Assembly (NCBI GenBank): GCA_900473745.1
Contig: UCMW01000013.1
Span: 186,001 to 250,000, forward strand
Reading direction: 5' to 3'
Length of the DNA stretch: 64,000 nucleotides
DNA from: Hyphomicrobiales bacterium
GTDB lineage: Bacteria; Pseudomonadota; Alphaproteobacteria; Rhizobiales; Rhizobiaceae
The notes beneath the pieces were generated by a model. It made no database searches and was not told the origin of the DNA. It saw nothing but the letters and a program-made list of their open reading frames with translations. The position numbers and the translations under genes were made by a program. Positions within the stretch are counted from its first letter, which is position 1, and every line of letters starts with the position of its first letter. Positions 17,733 to 27,952 of the stretch are shown here, piece after piece.

Positions 17733-17779
17733 ACCCCACCCTCGGGGGCTCCACCCCATGACCCAACCCCAATACCAAG

Positions 17780-17872
17780 ATGCCGAAATGGCTCCTCTAC
17801 GGCCTAATCGCCAAAGGTGTGCTGATTGCCGTTGTCATTATCGGTGTCACAATTTTCATGACGATGCGATGA
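17780..17872 (+). CDS. Small single-pass membrane peptide (30 aa)
   Basis: An ATG at 17780 opens a 30-aa frame, MPKWLLYGLIAKGVL... ending in MTMR, almost wholly hydrophobic between residues 4 and 26, so one membrane segment. It ends 10 nt before the GFA gene, and no stronger ribosome site is visible for it. It could be a real small membrane protein or chance; the clean hydrophobic stretch and tight spacing favour real. Confidence 0.45.
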   Translation: MPKWLLYGLIAKGVLIAVVIIGVTIFMTMR

Positions 17873-17882
17873 GGGCGAAGAG

Positions 17883-18346
17883 ATGAGCGAGATCCATAGC
17901 GGCGGCTGCCAATGCGGCGCGATCCGGTTCCAGGCGTCGAAGCTTGGGCGACCATCGATCTGCCATTGCCGCATGTGCCAGAAGCAGTTCGGCTCCTTCT
18001 TCGGCGCCTTCGTCACCGCCGATCAGGCGCATCTGACCTGGACGCGCGGCCAGCCGATGCTGTTCCGCTCCTCAGCCAAGGTGAAGCGCGGTTTCTGTGC
18101 CAAATGTGGCACGCCGCTCACCTATCAGCATCCTGGCGGGGTGGAGCTGGCGATCGGCGCCTTCGACCATCCAGAGCATTTCGAGCCGCAGATCCAGGTG
18201 AACCATCACCAACGCTTGCCGTGGATCGATCAACTGTTCGAAAAACCCGTCTATACCAGCCCAGAATACGAAGCCTTCTTCGCCTCGATCGAGAGCTTTC
18301 AGCATCCCGACCACGACACGCCCATTTGGCCACCGGAGGATGAACA

Positions 18347-18350
<4 letters not shown>
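17883..18350 (+). CDS. GFA family zinc protein (first of tandem pair)
   Basis: 155-aa GFA/CENP-V domain protein (glutathione-dependent formaldehyde-activating enzyme family; exact reaction usually unproven). Zinc ligands visible: CQC in GGCQCGAIRF, CHCRMC, and C-x2-C in GFCAKCGTPL. GAGGGCGAAG precedes the ATG. Overlaps the next GFA gene by ATGA, so translationally coupled; the two are ancient tandem duplicates by their shared pattern. Confidence 0.88.
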
Positions 18351-19799
<1,449 letters not shown>

Positions 19800-19815
19800 T
19801 ATGTCGCTGGCTCTC

Positions 19816-20001
19816 GCCCCCCTCTGCCCTGCCGGGCATCTCCCCCACAAGGGGGGAGAGCGGATTGCGGCAATGCCACACCTTCGCTTCGCCATTTCAA
19901 ACATGGTGAGGCTAATGGCGGCGGTTTCTGGCACGAAGAGCGGCGACGGCCCCCACTCTCCCCCCTTGTGGGGGAGATGTCACGTAGTGACAGAGGGGGG
20001 T
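19816..20001. repeat. Palindromic dispersed repeat, family A, copy 3
   Basis: About 185 bp between pip and cimA. Here the GCCC-TGCC-GGGC mini-hairpin is in the left arm and GTCAC-GTA-GTGAC in the right arm, so the copy is inverted relative to copies 1 and 2. Ends 39 bp before the cimA start and must be in its 5' leader. Confidence 0.87.
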
Positions 20002-20039
20002 GAAGCCCCGAACACAAGCGTTTGCCTGAGGACCACAGC

Positions 20040-21656
20040 ATGACACGCGAAAAGATCACCCTGTTCGACACGACCCTGCGCGACGGCCAGCAGACGCCGG
20101 GCGTTGATTTTTCGGTCGAGGACAAGATCGCGATCGCGGCGATGCTGGACGAGTTCGGCATCGACTTCATCGAGGGCGGTTATCCCGGCGCGAACCCGAC
20201 GGATACGACGTTCTTCTCCAAGAAGCGTACCCAAAAGGCCGGCTTCGTCGCCTTCGGCATGACCAAGCGCGCCGGAATTTCCGCCTCCAACGATCCGGGC
20301 CTCAGCCAGCTCATCCAGTCAAAGGCAGATGCGATCTGCCTCGTGGCAAAAAGTTGGGACTACCATGTAAAGGTCGCGCTCGGCTGCACCAACGAGGAAA
20401 ACCTCGAAACCATCCGTGACAGCGTCAAGGCCGTGGTCGAAGCGGGCAAGCTTTCCATGGTCGACTGCGAACACTTCTTCGATGGCTACAAGGCCAATGC
20501 CGACTATGCCATCGCCTGCGCCAAAGAGGCTTACGACGCCGGCGCGCGCTGGGTCGTGCTGTGCGACACAAATGGCGGCACGCAGCCGCCGGAAATCCGG
20601 GACATTGTCTCGGCCGTGATTGCCTCCGGCATCCCCGGCTCGTCGCTCGGCATCCACGCGCATAACGACACCGGCCAGGCGGTCGCTAACTCGCTCGCCG
20701 CCGTCGAAGCGGGCGTGCGGCAGATTCAGGGTACGCTGAACGGTATTGGCGAGCGCTGCGGCAATGCCGATCTCGTCACGATCATCCCGACGCTCTGTCT
20801 GAAGGACACCTATTCCTCGCGCTTCGAGACGGCGATCGATCGCGAGAAGCTTGTCGGCCTGACGCGTTTGTCGCGCGCTTTCGACGAACTCCTGAACCGC
20901 TCCCCCAACCACCAGTCGCCTTATGTCGGTGGCTCGGCCTTTGCCACCAAGGCTGGCATCCATGCCTCGGCACTTCTGAAGGATCCGAAGACCTACGAAC
21001 ATGTCGAGCCGGAAAGCGTCGGCAATTTCCGCAAGGTCATGGTCTCCGACCAGGGCGGCAAGGCGAATTTCCTCAACGAGCTCAAGCGTCGCGGCATCAC
21101 CGTTGCCAAGGACGATCCGAAGCTCGATACGCTGATCTCGGTGGTCAAGGAGCGGGAGGCCTCGGGCTATGCCTATGAAGGGGCCGATGCGAGCTTCGAG
21201 CTGCTGGCACTGAAGACGCTCGGCACCGTGCCGGATTTCTTCGCCGTCGAGAGTTTTCGCGTCATGGTCGAACGCCGCTTCGACAGCCACGGCCAGCTAA
21301 AGACGGTCTCCGAGGCGGTGGTCAAAGTGCTTGTCGATGGCGAGATGGTCATGTCGGTCGCGGAAGGTGATGGCCCGGTCAATGCACTCGATATCGCGCT
21401 GCGCAAGGATCTCGGCAAGTACCAGAGCGAGATCATCGACCTGGAACTCGCGGACTACAAGGTGCGTATCCTGAACGGCGGCACCGAGGCCATCACGCGC
21501 GTATTGATCGAATCCACCGACGCGACCGGCGCCCGCTGGTGGACCGTCGGTGTCTCCGAGAACATCATCGACGCCTCCTTCCAGGCCCTGATGGATTCGA
21601 TCGTCTACAAGCTGATGAAAAACCGCGAACTGGCGGGCCAGATCGCGGCAGAGTGA
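20040..21656 (+). CDS. cimA: (R)-citramalate synthase
   Basis: 538-aa member of the LeuA/HMGL family, condensing pyruvate and acetyl-CoA to citramalate, a threonine-independent route to isoleucine (2-ketobutyrate). N-terminal TIM barrel with DTTLRDGQQTPG, metal histidines in GIHAHNDTGQ; C-terminal LeuA regulatory dimer domain (~410-530). Length and sequence fit CimA rather than LeuA (2-isopropylmalate synthase), but substrate is inferred. ATG at 20040 has GAGG 9 nt upstream. Confidence 0.9.
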   Translation: MTREKITLFDTTLRDGQQTPGVDFSVEDKIAIAAMLDEFGIDFIEGGYPGANPTDTTFFSKKRTQKAGFVAFGMTKRAGISASNDPGLSQLIQSKADAICLVAKSWDYHVKVALGCTNEENLETIRDSVKAVVEAGKLSMVDCEHFFDGYKANADYAIACAKEAYDAGARWVVLCDTNGGTQPPEIRDIVSAVIASGIPGSSLGIHAHNDTGQAVANSLAAVEAGVRQIQGTLNGIGERCGNADLVTIIPTLCLKDTYSSRFETAIDREKLVGLTRLSRAFDELLNRSPNHQSPYVGGSAFATKAGIHASALLKDPKTYEHVEPESVGNFRKVMVSDQGGKANFLNELKRRGITVAKDDPKLDTLISVVKEREASGYAYEGADASFELLALKTLGTVPDFFAVESFRVMVERRFDSHGQLKTVSEAVVKVLVDGEMVMSVAEGDGPVNALDIALRKDLGKYQSEIIDLELADYKVRILNGGTEAITRVLIESTDATGARWWTVGVSENIIDASFQALMDSIVYKLMKNRELAGQIAAE

Positions 21657-21667
21657 CGTCTTCCCGG

Positions 21668-22843
21668 TCAGGCTGCGATCCGGTCGCGGCTTTGACCGCT
21701 GTGTTCATATCGCTTGGCTGCGAAAAACAGGACCAGGGCTGCGATCGGGAAGGCCGCGGCCACGAGTGGCAGGGCGGATAGGCCCGGGCCGTGGTCGATG
21801 GCCAGGCCGCCGCCCCAGGCGCCGATGGCATTGCCGAGATTGAAGGCGGCGATGTTGAAGCTGGAGGCGAGCGCTTGCCCCGCCCCTTGCGCCTTTTCGA
21901 GGACCCGCATTTGAAGCGGTGCGACCGTGGCAAAACCCGCAGCCCCGACCAGACCGACCATCGCGACCATCAAGCCCTTCTCCGGCAGGACAAAAGCCAT
22001 GACCAGGAGCGAGAGGCTCAAGGCGACGAGCGTCAGCAAGATGGATCGGTCGAGATTGCGGTCTGCCAGCCTGCCGCCGACGAGATTGCCGATGATCAGG
22101 CCGCCGCCGAAAACCAGAAGGATCGGCGACACGGCAGCGTCGGAGAATCCCGTCACCTGGGTCAGCACAGGCGCGATATAGGTGAAGACCGTGAAGACGC
22201 CGGCATAGCCGAGTACGGTGATCGCCAGACCGGCCAGAACCTGCGGGCGTCCCATCGTGGCAAGATCCGAACGCCAGTTCTGTGGCTCCGGTTCACTGTC
22301 ATCGCGAGGCAGGAAGATCGCAAGCACGGCGAGTGCCGCGATGCCCACCACGGCAACGGCCCAGAATGTGGTGCGCCATCCATATTCCTGGCCGAGCCAG
22401 GTCCCGAAGGGAACGCCGGCGATATTGGCGACGGTCAGACCGGTGAACATGATGGCGATCGCGGATGCGCGGCGTTCGGGCGCCACGAGGCCCGTCGCGA
22501 CGACGGAGCCGACGCCGAAGAAGGTGCCATGCGACAGAGCGGCAAGCAGCCGGGCCGCCATCAGGGTCTCGTAATTGGGTGCCAATGCACAGGCGATGTT
22601 GCCGATGGTGAAGATCACCATCAGCGCGGTCAACACGGTCTTGCGCGGCCAGCGGCTGGAGAGTGCTGTCAGGATCGGCGCGCCGAAGACAACGCCCAGC
22701 GCATAACCGGAAATGAGCAGTCCGGCTGCCGCGATAGAAACGCCGAGATCGCCGCTGACATCGATGAGCAGGCCCATGATGACGAATTCAGTGACGCCGA
22801 TGCCGAAGGCGCCGACTGTCAGGGCATAGAGAGCAAGAGGCAT
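21668..22843 (-). CDS. MFS transporter (DHA1/AraJ-like efflux)
   Basis: 391-aa major facilitator with twelve hydrophobic segments and the SRWPRKTVL loop-2 type motif after the second segment. Resembles arabinose-efflux/AraJ (DHA1) permeases. AGGAA sits 7 nt before the ATG at 22843. Divergent from a LysR gene across a 100-bp gap, so probably its target. Substrate unknown. Confidence 0.9.
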   Translation of the reverse strand: MPLALYALTVGAFGIGVTEFVIMGLLIDVSGDLGVSIAAAGLLISGYALGVVFGAPILTALSSRWPRKTVLTALMVIFTIGNIACALAPNYETLMAARLLAALSHGTFFGVGSVVATGLVAPERRASAIAIMFTGLTVANIAGVPFGTWLGQEYGWRTTFWAVAVVGIAALAVLAIFLPRDDSEPEPQNWRSDLATMGRPQVLAGLAITVLGYAGVFTVFTYIAPVLTQVTGFSDAAVSPILLVFGGGLIIGNLVGGRLADRNLDRSILLTLVALSLSLLVMAFVLPEKGLMVAMVGLVGAAGFATVAPLQMRVLEKAQGAGQALASSFNIAAFNLGNAIGAWGGGLAIDHGPGLSALPLVAAAFPIAALVLFFAAKRYEHSGQSRDRIAA

Positions 22844-22943
22844 GGAAAAGTGTTCCTGTTGACTTGGATGCACCTCAGATAGACAGCCCATGCCTGATGA
22901 AATAGACTGCCGTGAAGCACAACTTTCATGAAATGAATTCACA

Positions 22944-23849
22944 ATGGCGAGGCAGGACATCAACCGTTCCGGCGAAATGGAAGTGTTCGTGCAGGTGGTC
23001 GAACAGGGCGGATTTTCTGTCGCCGCACGCTTCCTGCGCATGACGCCGTCTGCCGTCAGCAAACTGGTGGCACGGCTGGAGGCGCGGCTCGGGACGCGAT
23101 TGGTCAATCGCACCACGCGAAAGCTGCTTCTGACACCGGAGGGTCGAACCTTCTACGAGCGATCGGTTCGCATCCTCGCTGACATGGAGGAGGCCGAGCG
23201 AAGTGCGGCCAACCTCGACGATCCGCGCGGCCTGATCCGCATCAATACCAGCGCCGCCTATGGCACCCATGTGCTGGCGCCTCTGTTGGCGGACTTCCTG
23301 GAAACCTATCCCGGCATTTCTGTCGAAGTCGTCCAGACGGACCTGGTCGTCGATCTGCTCGCAGAGCGGGCGGATATCGCCATTCGGGCCGGCGCCATGC
23401 GCGATTCCAGCCTGGTGGCACGCAAGCTCGGCGACACACCACTGGTCATCGTGGCCTCCCCCGCCTATCTGGCACGCCACGGCGTTCCGCACACCGCATC
23501 CGATCTTGAGAAGCACAGCCGGCTCGGCTTCGGCTATGTCCGGGCTCTCAGAGAATGGTCGGCGCCGGAAGGCGAGACGATTGCCCAGGTGCCCGTGGTC
23601 GGCAGGGTGAGTGCGAGCGATGGCGAAGCGCTCCGCCATTTCGCCATCGGCGGAGCCGGTCTCGTGCAGCTTGCCCGGTTCACCGTGGCCGAGGACCTGA
23701 AGGCCGGGCGGCTGGTGACGGTGCTCGATGACCCCCGCACCCGGATCAACGAACCCTTCCATGCCGTTTATGTCGGCCAGGGTGGTCACCTACCGGCGCG
23801 CATCCGCGTGATGCTCGACTTCCTTGCCAGACACGGGCGCGTTTCCTGA
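22944..23849 (+). CDS. LysR family transcriptional regulator
   Basis: 301-aa LTTR: N-terminal winged helix-turn-helix (~8-66, FVQVVEQGGFSVAARFLRMTPSAVSKLVARLE) and C-terminal periplasmic-binding-like effector domain (~95-295). Divergent from the MFS gene; the gap has two ATAGAC(A/T)GCC copies about 30 bp apart near 22880 and 22910, possible binding sites. Effector unknown. Confidence 0.92.
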   Translation: MARQDINRSGEMEVFVQVVEQGGFSVAARFLRMTPSAVSKLVARLEARLGTRLVNRTTRKLLLTPEGRTFYERSVRILADMEEAERSAANLDDPRGLIRINTSAAYGTHVLAPLLADFLETYPGISVEVVQTDLVVDLLAERADIAIRAGAMRDSSLVARKLGDTPLVIVASPAYLARHGVPHTASDLEKHSRLGFGYVRALREWSAPEGETIAQVPVVGRVSASDGEALRHFAIGGAGLVQLARFTVAEDLKAGRLVTVLDDPRTRINEPFHAVYVGQGGHLPARIRVMLDFLARHGRVS

Positions 23850-24084
23850 AACGCGGATTCGAGCCTGCGCTTCCGCCTGCTCGCACGAACCTCGACCCGC
23901 CGCTTCAGACGCTTGCATGATTGCGGTCGGCCAAAAGCGGATGAACAAGCTGGAGCCGGCCGAGCAGATCGGTTGCACGCCATTGATCGCGCCCGCTGAA
24001 CGATGCTTCACCGAAATGAATTGGTGCCTGCAACCCTGCGGGCGTATTCCCGTTTCCAAAGCATAACAAAAGTCAGGAAACACC

Positions 24085-24981
24085 ATGGCCGACGCCTCCG
24101 TCCCCGCAGAGAACAAGGACAGCCTGAATGGCTTTCTCTTTGCGCTCTCCGCCTATCTGCTCTGGGGCTTCCTGCCGCTCTACATGAAGGCGCTCGCGCA
24201 TATCTCGCCGGCCGAAGTGATCGCGCATCGCATTCTCTGGTCGATCCCTGTCGCCGGCCTGCTCCTGATCATCCTCAAGCGCACAGACGACTTGAAGAAG
24301 GCGATCCGCAATCCGCGCATGCTCGGCATGGCCGCCGTGACCGCAACGCTGATCAGCGTCAACTGGGGCATTTATGTCTGGGCGATCGGGGCAGGCCACG
24401 CGCTGGACACGGCGCTCGGCTATTTCATCAACCCGCTTTTCTCGATCCTGATGGGCGCGGTCCTGCTGAAGGAAAAGCTGAAGCGCACGCAGATCGCGGC
24501 CTTGGCGCTCGTCGTGGTCGCCGTGATCATCCTGACGGTGGAAGCAGGTCGCCTGCCGGTGGTGGCGCTGGCGCTCACCTTCTCCTGGGGCTTTTATGCC
24601 TTCTTCCGCAAGACATTGCCGATCGGGCCGAACCAGGGCTTCCTGCTGGAAGTTCTGCTGCTTTCGCCCATCGCGCTCGGCTATCTGGTCTATCTCAACC
24701 TGCAGGGCGGCGGGCATTTCCTGATGGGCAACTTGACCGATACCATTCTGCTGGCCTCGGCGGGGCTGGTGACGGCGGTGCCGCTGATCCTTTATGCCAA
24801 CGGCGCCAAGCTTCTTCGGCTTTCGACGATCGGGATCATGCAGTACATCGCGCCATCGATGATCTTCATTACTGCCGTCTTCGTCTTTCACGAACCCTTC
24901 AGCATGGCCAAGGCGGTTGCCTTCCCGCTGATCTGGGCAGCCCTTGTGATCTATACGCTGCCGATGCTTCGGCAGCGCTGA
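24085..24981 (+). CDS. rarD: RarD family EamA transporter
   Basis: 298-aa ten-segment membrane protein with two EamA halves and the RarD hallmarks (GFLPLYMKAL near residue 28, HRILWS near 50, NWGIYVWA near 95). The E. coli protein is chloramphenicol-sensitive by name only; physiological substrate uncertain. CAGGAAACACC precedes the ATG. Convergent with the LOG gene. Confidence 0.9.
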   Translation: MADASVPAENKDSLNGFLFALSAYLLWGFLPLYMKALAHISPAEVIAHRILWSIPVAGLLLIILKRTDDLKKAIRNPRMLGMAAVTATLISVNWGIYVWAIGAGHALDTALGYFINPLFSILMGAVLLKEKLKRTQIAALALVVVAVIILTVEAGRLPVVALALTFSWGFYAFFRKTLPIGPNQGFLLEVLLLSPIALGYLVYLNLQGGGHFLMGNLTDTILLASAGLVTAVPLILYANGAKLLRLSTIGIMQYIAPSMIFITAVFVFHEPFSMAKAVAFPLIWAALVIYTLPMLRQR

Positions 24982-24991
24982 TCCTTCCGCC

Positions 24992-25612
24992 TCAAAGCTT
25001 CGAAATGGTTTCCGGGTCGCCTTCGGGCGCTCCGGTCTCGGCCCAGCGCTGCTCGATGGCCGGCACGATATCTTCGATCCGGTCGATGACCAGCGGTCGT
25101 ACGAGATGCGCCGTGTGGATGAAGCCCGATGCCGACATGTGATCGATCAGTTCCAGCATCGGCTGCCAGAAATCATTCACATTGGCAAAGACCATTGGCT
25201 TGGCGTGACGGCCGAGCTGGCCCCAGGTCATGATCTCGACGATCTCCTCCAGGGTACCAATGCCTCCCGGAAGGGTCACGAAAGCGTCAGAGCGCTCGAA
25301 CATGGCGTGCTTGCGCTCGTGCATGTCCTTGGTGATGATCAGTTCGTTCAACTGGCCGAGCGAATGACGTGTCGCTTCCATGTCGACGAGGAACTCGGGT
25401 ATGATGCCGGTCACATGGCCGCCGGCGGACAAAACGCCAGCTGCGACCGCACCCATAATGCCCTTGGTGCCACCGCCATAGACGAGGCGGAGATTGTTTT
25501 CTGCCAGCGCACGGCCGAATAGCCGGCCAGCCTCCATGAAGGCGGGATCGCGTCCGGGCTGGGAGCCGCAATAGACGCAGACGGATCGAATCGGGGATTT
25601 TTGTTCGCTCAT
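24992..25612 (-). CDS. LOG family protein (cytokinin riboside 5'-monophosphate phosphoribohydrolase)
   Basis: 206-aa LOG protein, which cleaves nucleoside monophosphates such as cytokinin ribotides to free base and ribose 5-phosphate. Nucleotide-binding GGGTKGIMG near residue 44 and the signature PGGIGTLEE near 112, both complete. In plant-associated bacteria LOG can activate cytokinins; many bacteria use it for nucleotide salvage. Start ATG at 25612; a TTG at 25621 is the alternative, neither with a good ribosome site. Confidence 0.9.
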   Translation of the reverse strand: MSEQKSPIRSVCVYCGSQPGRDPAFMEAGRLFGRALAENNLRLVYGGGTKGIMGAVAAGVLSAGGHVTGIIPEFLVDMEATRHSLGQLNELIITKDMHERKHAMFERSDAFVTLPGGIGTLEEIVEIMTWGQLGRHAKPMVFANVNDFWQPMLELIDHMSASGFIHTAHLVRPLVIDRIEDIVPAIEQRWAETGAPEGDPETISKL

Positions 25613-25770
25613 AGGGGGCAAAAAACAGGCTCATCCGCGCAAGGTCAACAAAATTGGCTGAAAAGCGGAGGCCGACCGGCCGGAATAGGGTCGTGACGCT
25701 TGTCGAAACAAACGGTTAAGGCTAGCAATTCCAAGGGATATGGCGGCTGTTCCGCCGGGAGACTTGAGAC

Positions 25771-27840
25771 ATGAAGAACCGTGCCCTCTGGGTGGTGTTG
25801 CTCGTATTGGCCATTGTCAGCCTGCTGATGGTGTTCGTCATCATGCCGCGCCTCAATGCGCCGACATCCGACGCGCCGACAGTCAATGCAGGGGCCGACG
25901 CAGCGACATCGGCCGCCGAGCAGGCTGCTGCCACAGCAGAAGCTGCCGTGGCCGACGTGGCGAGCGCCGCAAGCCAGAAGATGGACAGACTGAAGGCCGA
26001 GGCCGTGAAGGCGATCGACGGCGTTTCCGCCCTCTTCGCCGATGGCCGCACGCCCGGCATCGAAGCCTATACTGCAGCACGCACGCTGGCGCAGGGTGCG
26101 GTCCAGGCTTTGGCGTCGATCGAGATCCCAGAAGGACTGGATGCCACACTGACCGACGGCATCAAGGCGGTGCAGGCCGATGCGGCCCGCGCACTTGCTC
26201 TTCTTCAGCAATTGCCCACCGATCCGGCACAGGCCGCCGGCATGATCGCCTCGATCAAGGATGCCCTCCTCGGCAATCCGGTCAGCCCCGCTCCGGTTGC
26301 GGAAGTCGCCGACCCGGCAACCCCGCGCTTCGACGTGCTGCGTGTCGAGCCGGATGGTTCGACCGTCATCGCCGGCAATGCCGTCGCCGGTGCCAAGGTC
26401 GAAATCCTCAATGGCGGTCAGGTCATTTCCTCGCAGACGGTCGATGCCACCGGCGACTTCGCTGCCGTGCTAGATCAGCCCCTGGCACCCGGCGACCACT
26501 CCCTGCAGATCCGCGCCACGGCGCCGGACGGCAAGGTCGTGACTTCGGAAGAGGTCGCGACGATCTCAGTGCCCGAAGGTGGCAAGGGCGAATTGCTCGC
26601 CATGGTGTCGAAGCCGGGCGAAGCGAGCCGCATGATCACGCTTCCTGGTTCCGAGACTGCCGGCACCCAGACGGCCGCTGCGACCACGGATCGCGTGGCA
26701 CGCCCCACAGCGCCTGCCGGAAGCGTCACCCTGCCAGAACTGCCGGCAGCAGCCAGCGAACTCGCGGGTTCGGCGCCGACCCTCCCGGGCAGTACGGAGA
26801 CGGCTGCGGCGCCTGCAAACCAGCCGTCGACCGACACTCAACCCGCCCTGCCCGGCGCGACCGAAGTTCAGGTCACAGCCGTCGAACTCGAGGGCGATCG
26901 TATCTTTGTCGCCGGCAAGGCACCGGCCGGTGCGACCGTTCGCGGTTATGCGGACAAGGCCCTGATCGGAGAAGCCGCCAGCGATGCTGGCGGCAACTTC
27001 GTCATCGAAGGGCAAATGAAGCTCGAGGTCGGCAGTCACATCGTCGAAGTCGAACTGCTCGATGCGACCGGCAAGGTCGTCGTGCGCGCCTCGGTTCCGT
27101 TCGAGCGTCCGGCAGGCGAGCAGGTTTCCGTCGTCGCGCAGACCCCCAACCCTGCAGCCTCGACCTCGGCAAGCCCGGATCAGGTCGAGTTCGAACGTCT
27201 GCGGATCTCGCTCACCAAGGCGATGACCATCCTCGAGAATCTCTTCGCCAATGGTCAGAAGCCAGCGCTCGAACAGGCGGCTGCAGCCCGCTCAGCGACG
27301 GAAATCGGATTGCAGTCGATCACAGGCTTCCGCGCGGACGCAAACGCGGCTCCGGAGTTCGCGGCATCCGTCAATGCCCAGTCGGCGAAGGCAAAGGAAG
27401 CCCTGGCTCTGCTTCAGGCGGTTCCGACCGGCGACGTGGACGCACTGGGCACTGCTCTGCCGAAGCTGGTCGCGCTGATCCGCGAACTGCTGGCCGAGCA
27501 GACACCGGTCACGGTTTCTCAGTCGGCCGCCGTCTCGACGGAGGCCGGGACCACAGCGCCCGCCGCTTCCGATTCGTCCGAGCCGAAGACGATCCAGCAG
27601 GCGCCGCTTGCGCCGAGCGACAACAGCGTGATCATCCGTCGGGGCGATACGCTCTGGCAGATCTCGCGTCGTGTCTATGGGCAGGGCGTGCGTTACACCA
27701 CGATCTATCTGGCGAATGAATCCACGATCAACAATCCGGACCGCATCGAGCCGGGCCAGATCTTCACCGTACCGCGGGAAGCCCTTCCCAATTCCGAAGA
27801 ACTCCATCGCAAACGGCTGCGCGGCGAGCCGGTGAACTGA
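25771..27840 (+). CDS. LysM-domain envelope protein with duplicated halves
   Basis: 689-aa protein anchored by one membrane segment (~5-27) and ending in a LysM peptidoglycan-binding domain (~620-672, IIRRGDTLWQISRRVYG). Between them the layout is mirrored: helical block 1 (~70-165), Ig-like block 1 (~185-265), Pro/Ala/Thr-rich linker, Ig-like block 2 (~365-450), helical block 2 (~470-570). Helical blocks share a pattern (xxLFA-G-xP---A...ALLQ-x-PT), as do the Ig-like ones (AGxAxxGAxV). Probably periplasmic cell-wall-associated. GGGAGACTTGAGAC precedes the ATG. Confidence 0.88.
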   Translation: MKNRALWVVLLVLAIVSLLMVFVIMPRLNAPTSDAPTVNAGADAATSAAEQAAATAEAAVADVASAASQKMDRLKAEAVKAIDGVSALFADGRTPGIEAYTAARTLAQGAVQALASIEIPEGLDATLTDGIKAVQADAARALALLQQLPTDPAQAAGMIASIKDALLGNPVSPAPVAEVADPATPRFDVLRVEPDGSTVIAGNAVAGAKVEILNGGQVISSQTVDATGDFAAVLDQPLAPGDHSLQIRATAPDGKVVTSEEVATISVPEGGKGELLAMVSKPGEASRMITLPGSETAGTQTAAATTDRVARPTAPAGSVTLPELPAAASELAGSAPTLPGSTETAAAPANQPSTDTQPALPGATEVQVTAVELEGDRIFVAGKAPAGATVRGYADKALIGEAASDAGGNFVIEGQMKLEVGSHIVEVELLDATGKVVVRASVPFERPAGEQVSVVAQTPNPAASTSASPDQVEFERLRISLTKAMTILENLFANGQKPALEQAAAARSATEIGLQSITGFRADANAAPEFAASVNAQSAKAKEALALLQAVPTGDVDALGTALPKLVALIRELLAEQTPVTVSQSAAVSTEAGTTAPAASDSSEPKTIQQAPLAPSDNSVIIRRGDTLWQISRRVYGQGVRYTTIYLANESTINNPDRIEPGQIFTVPREALPNSEELHRKRLRGEPVN

Positions 27841-27894
27841 GCTTTCACAGTTCTGTTATTGTATTCGCGAAAGCGCAAACCTAAGTGAGTGGCG

Positions 27895-27924
27895 GCGGCG
27901 ATCCCAAAAGGGTCGCCGCTTTTT
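27895..27924 (+). terminator. Rho-independent terminator after the LysM gene
   Basis: Stem GCGGCGA-T-CCC (27895-27905, one bulged T) with GGGTCGCCGC (27910-27919), loop AAAA, then TTTTT. It separates the LysM gene from the ABC exporter gene 28 bp downstream. Confidence 0.85.
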
Positions 27925-27952
27925 GATCTGCAGGCAATCGAGAGGGTCGGGG

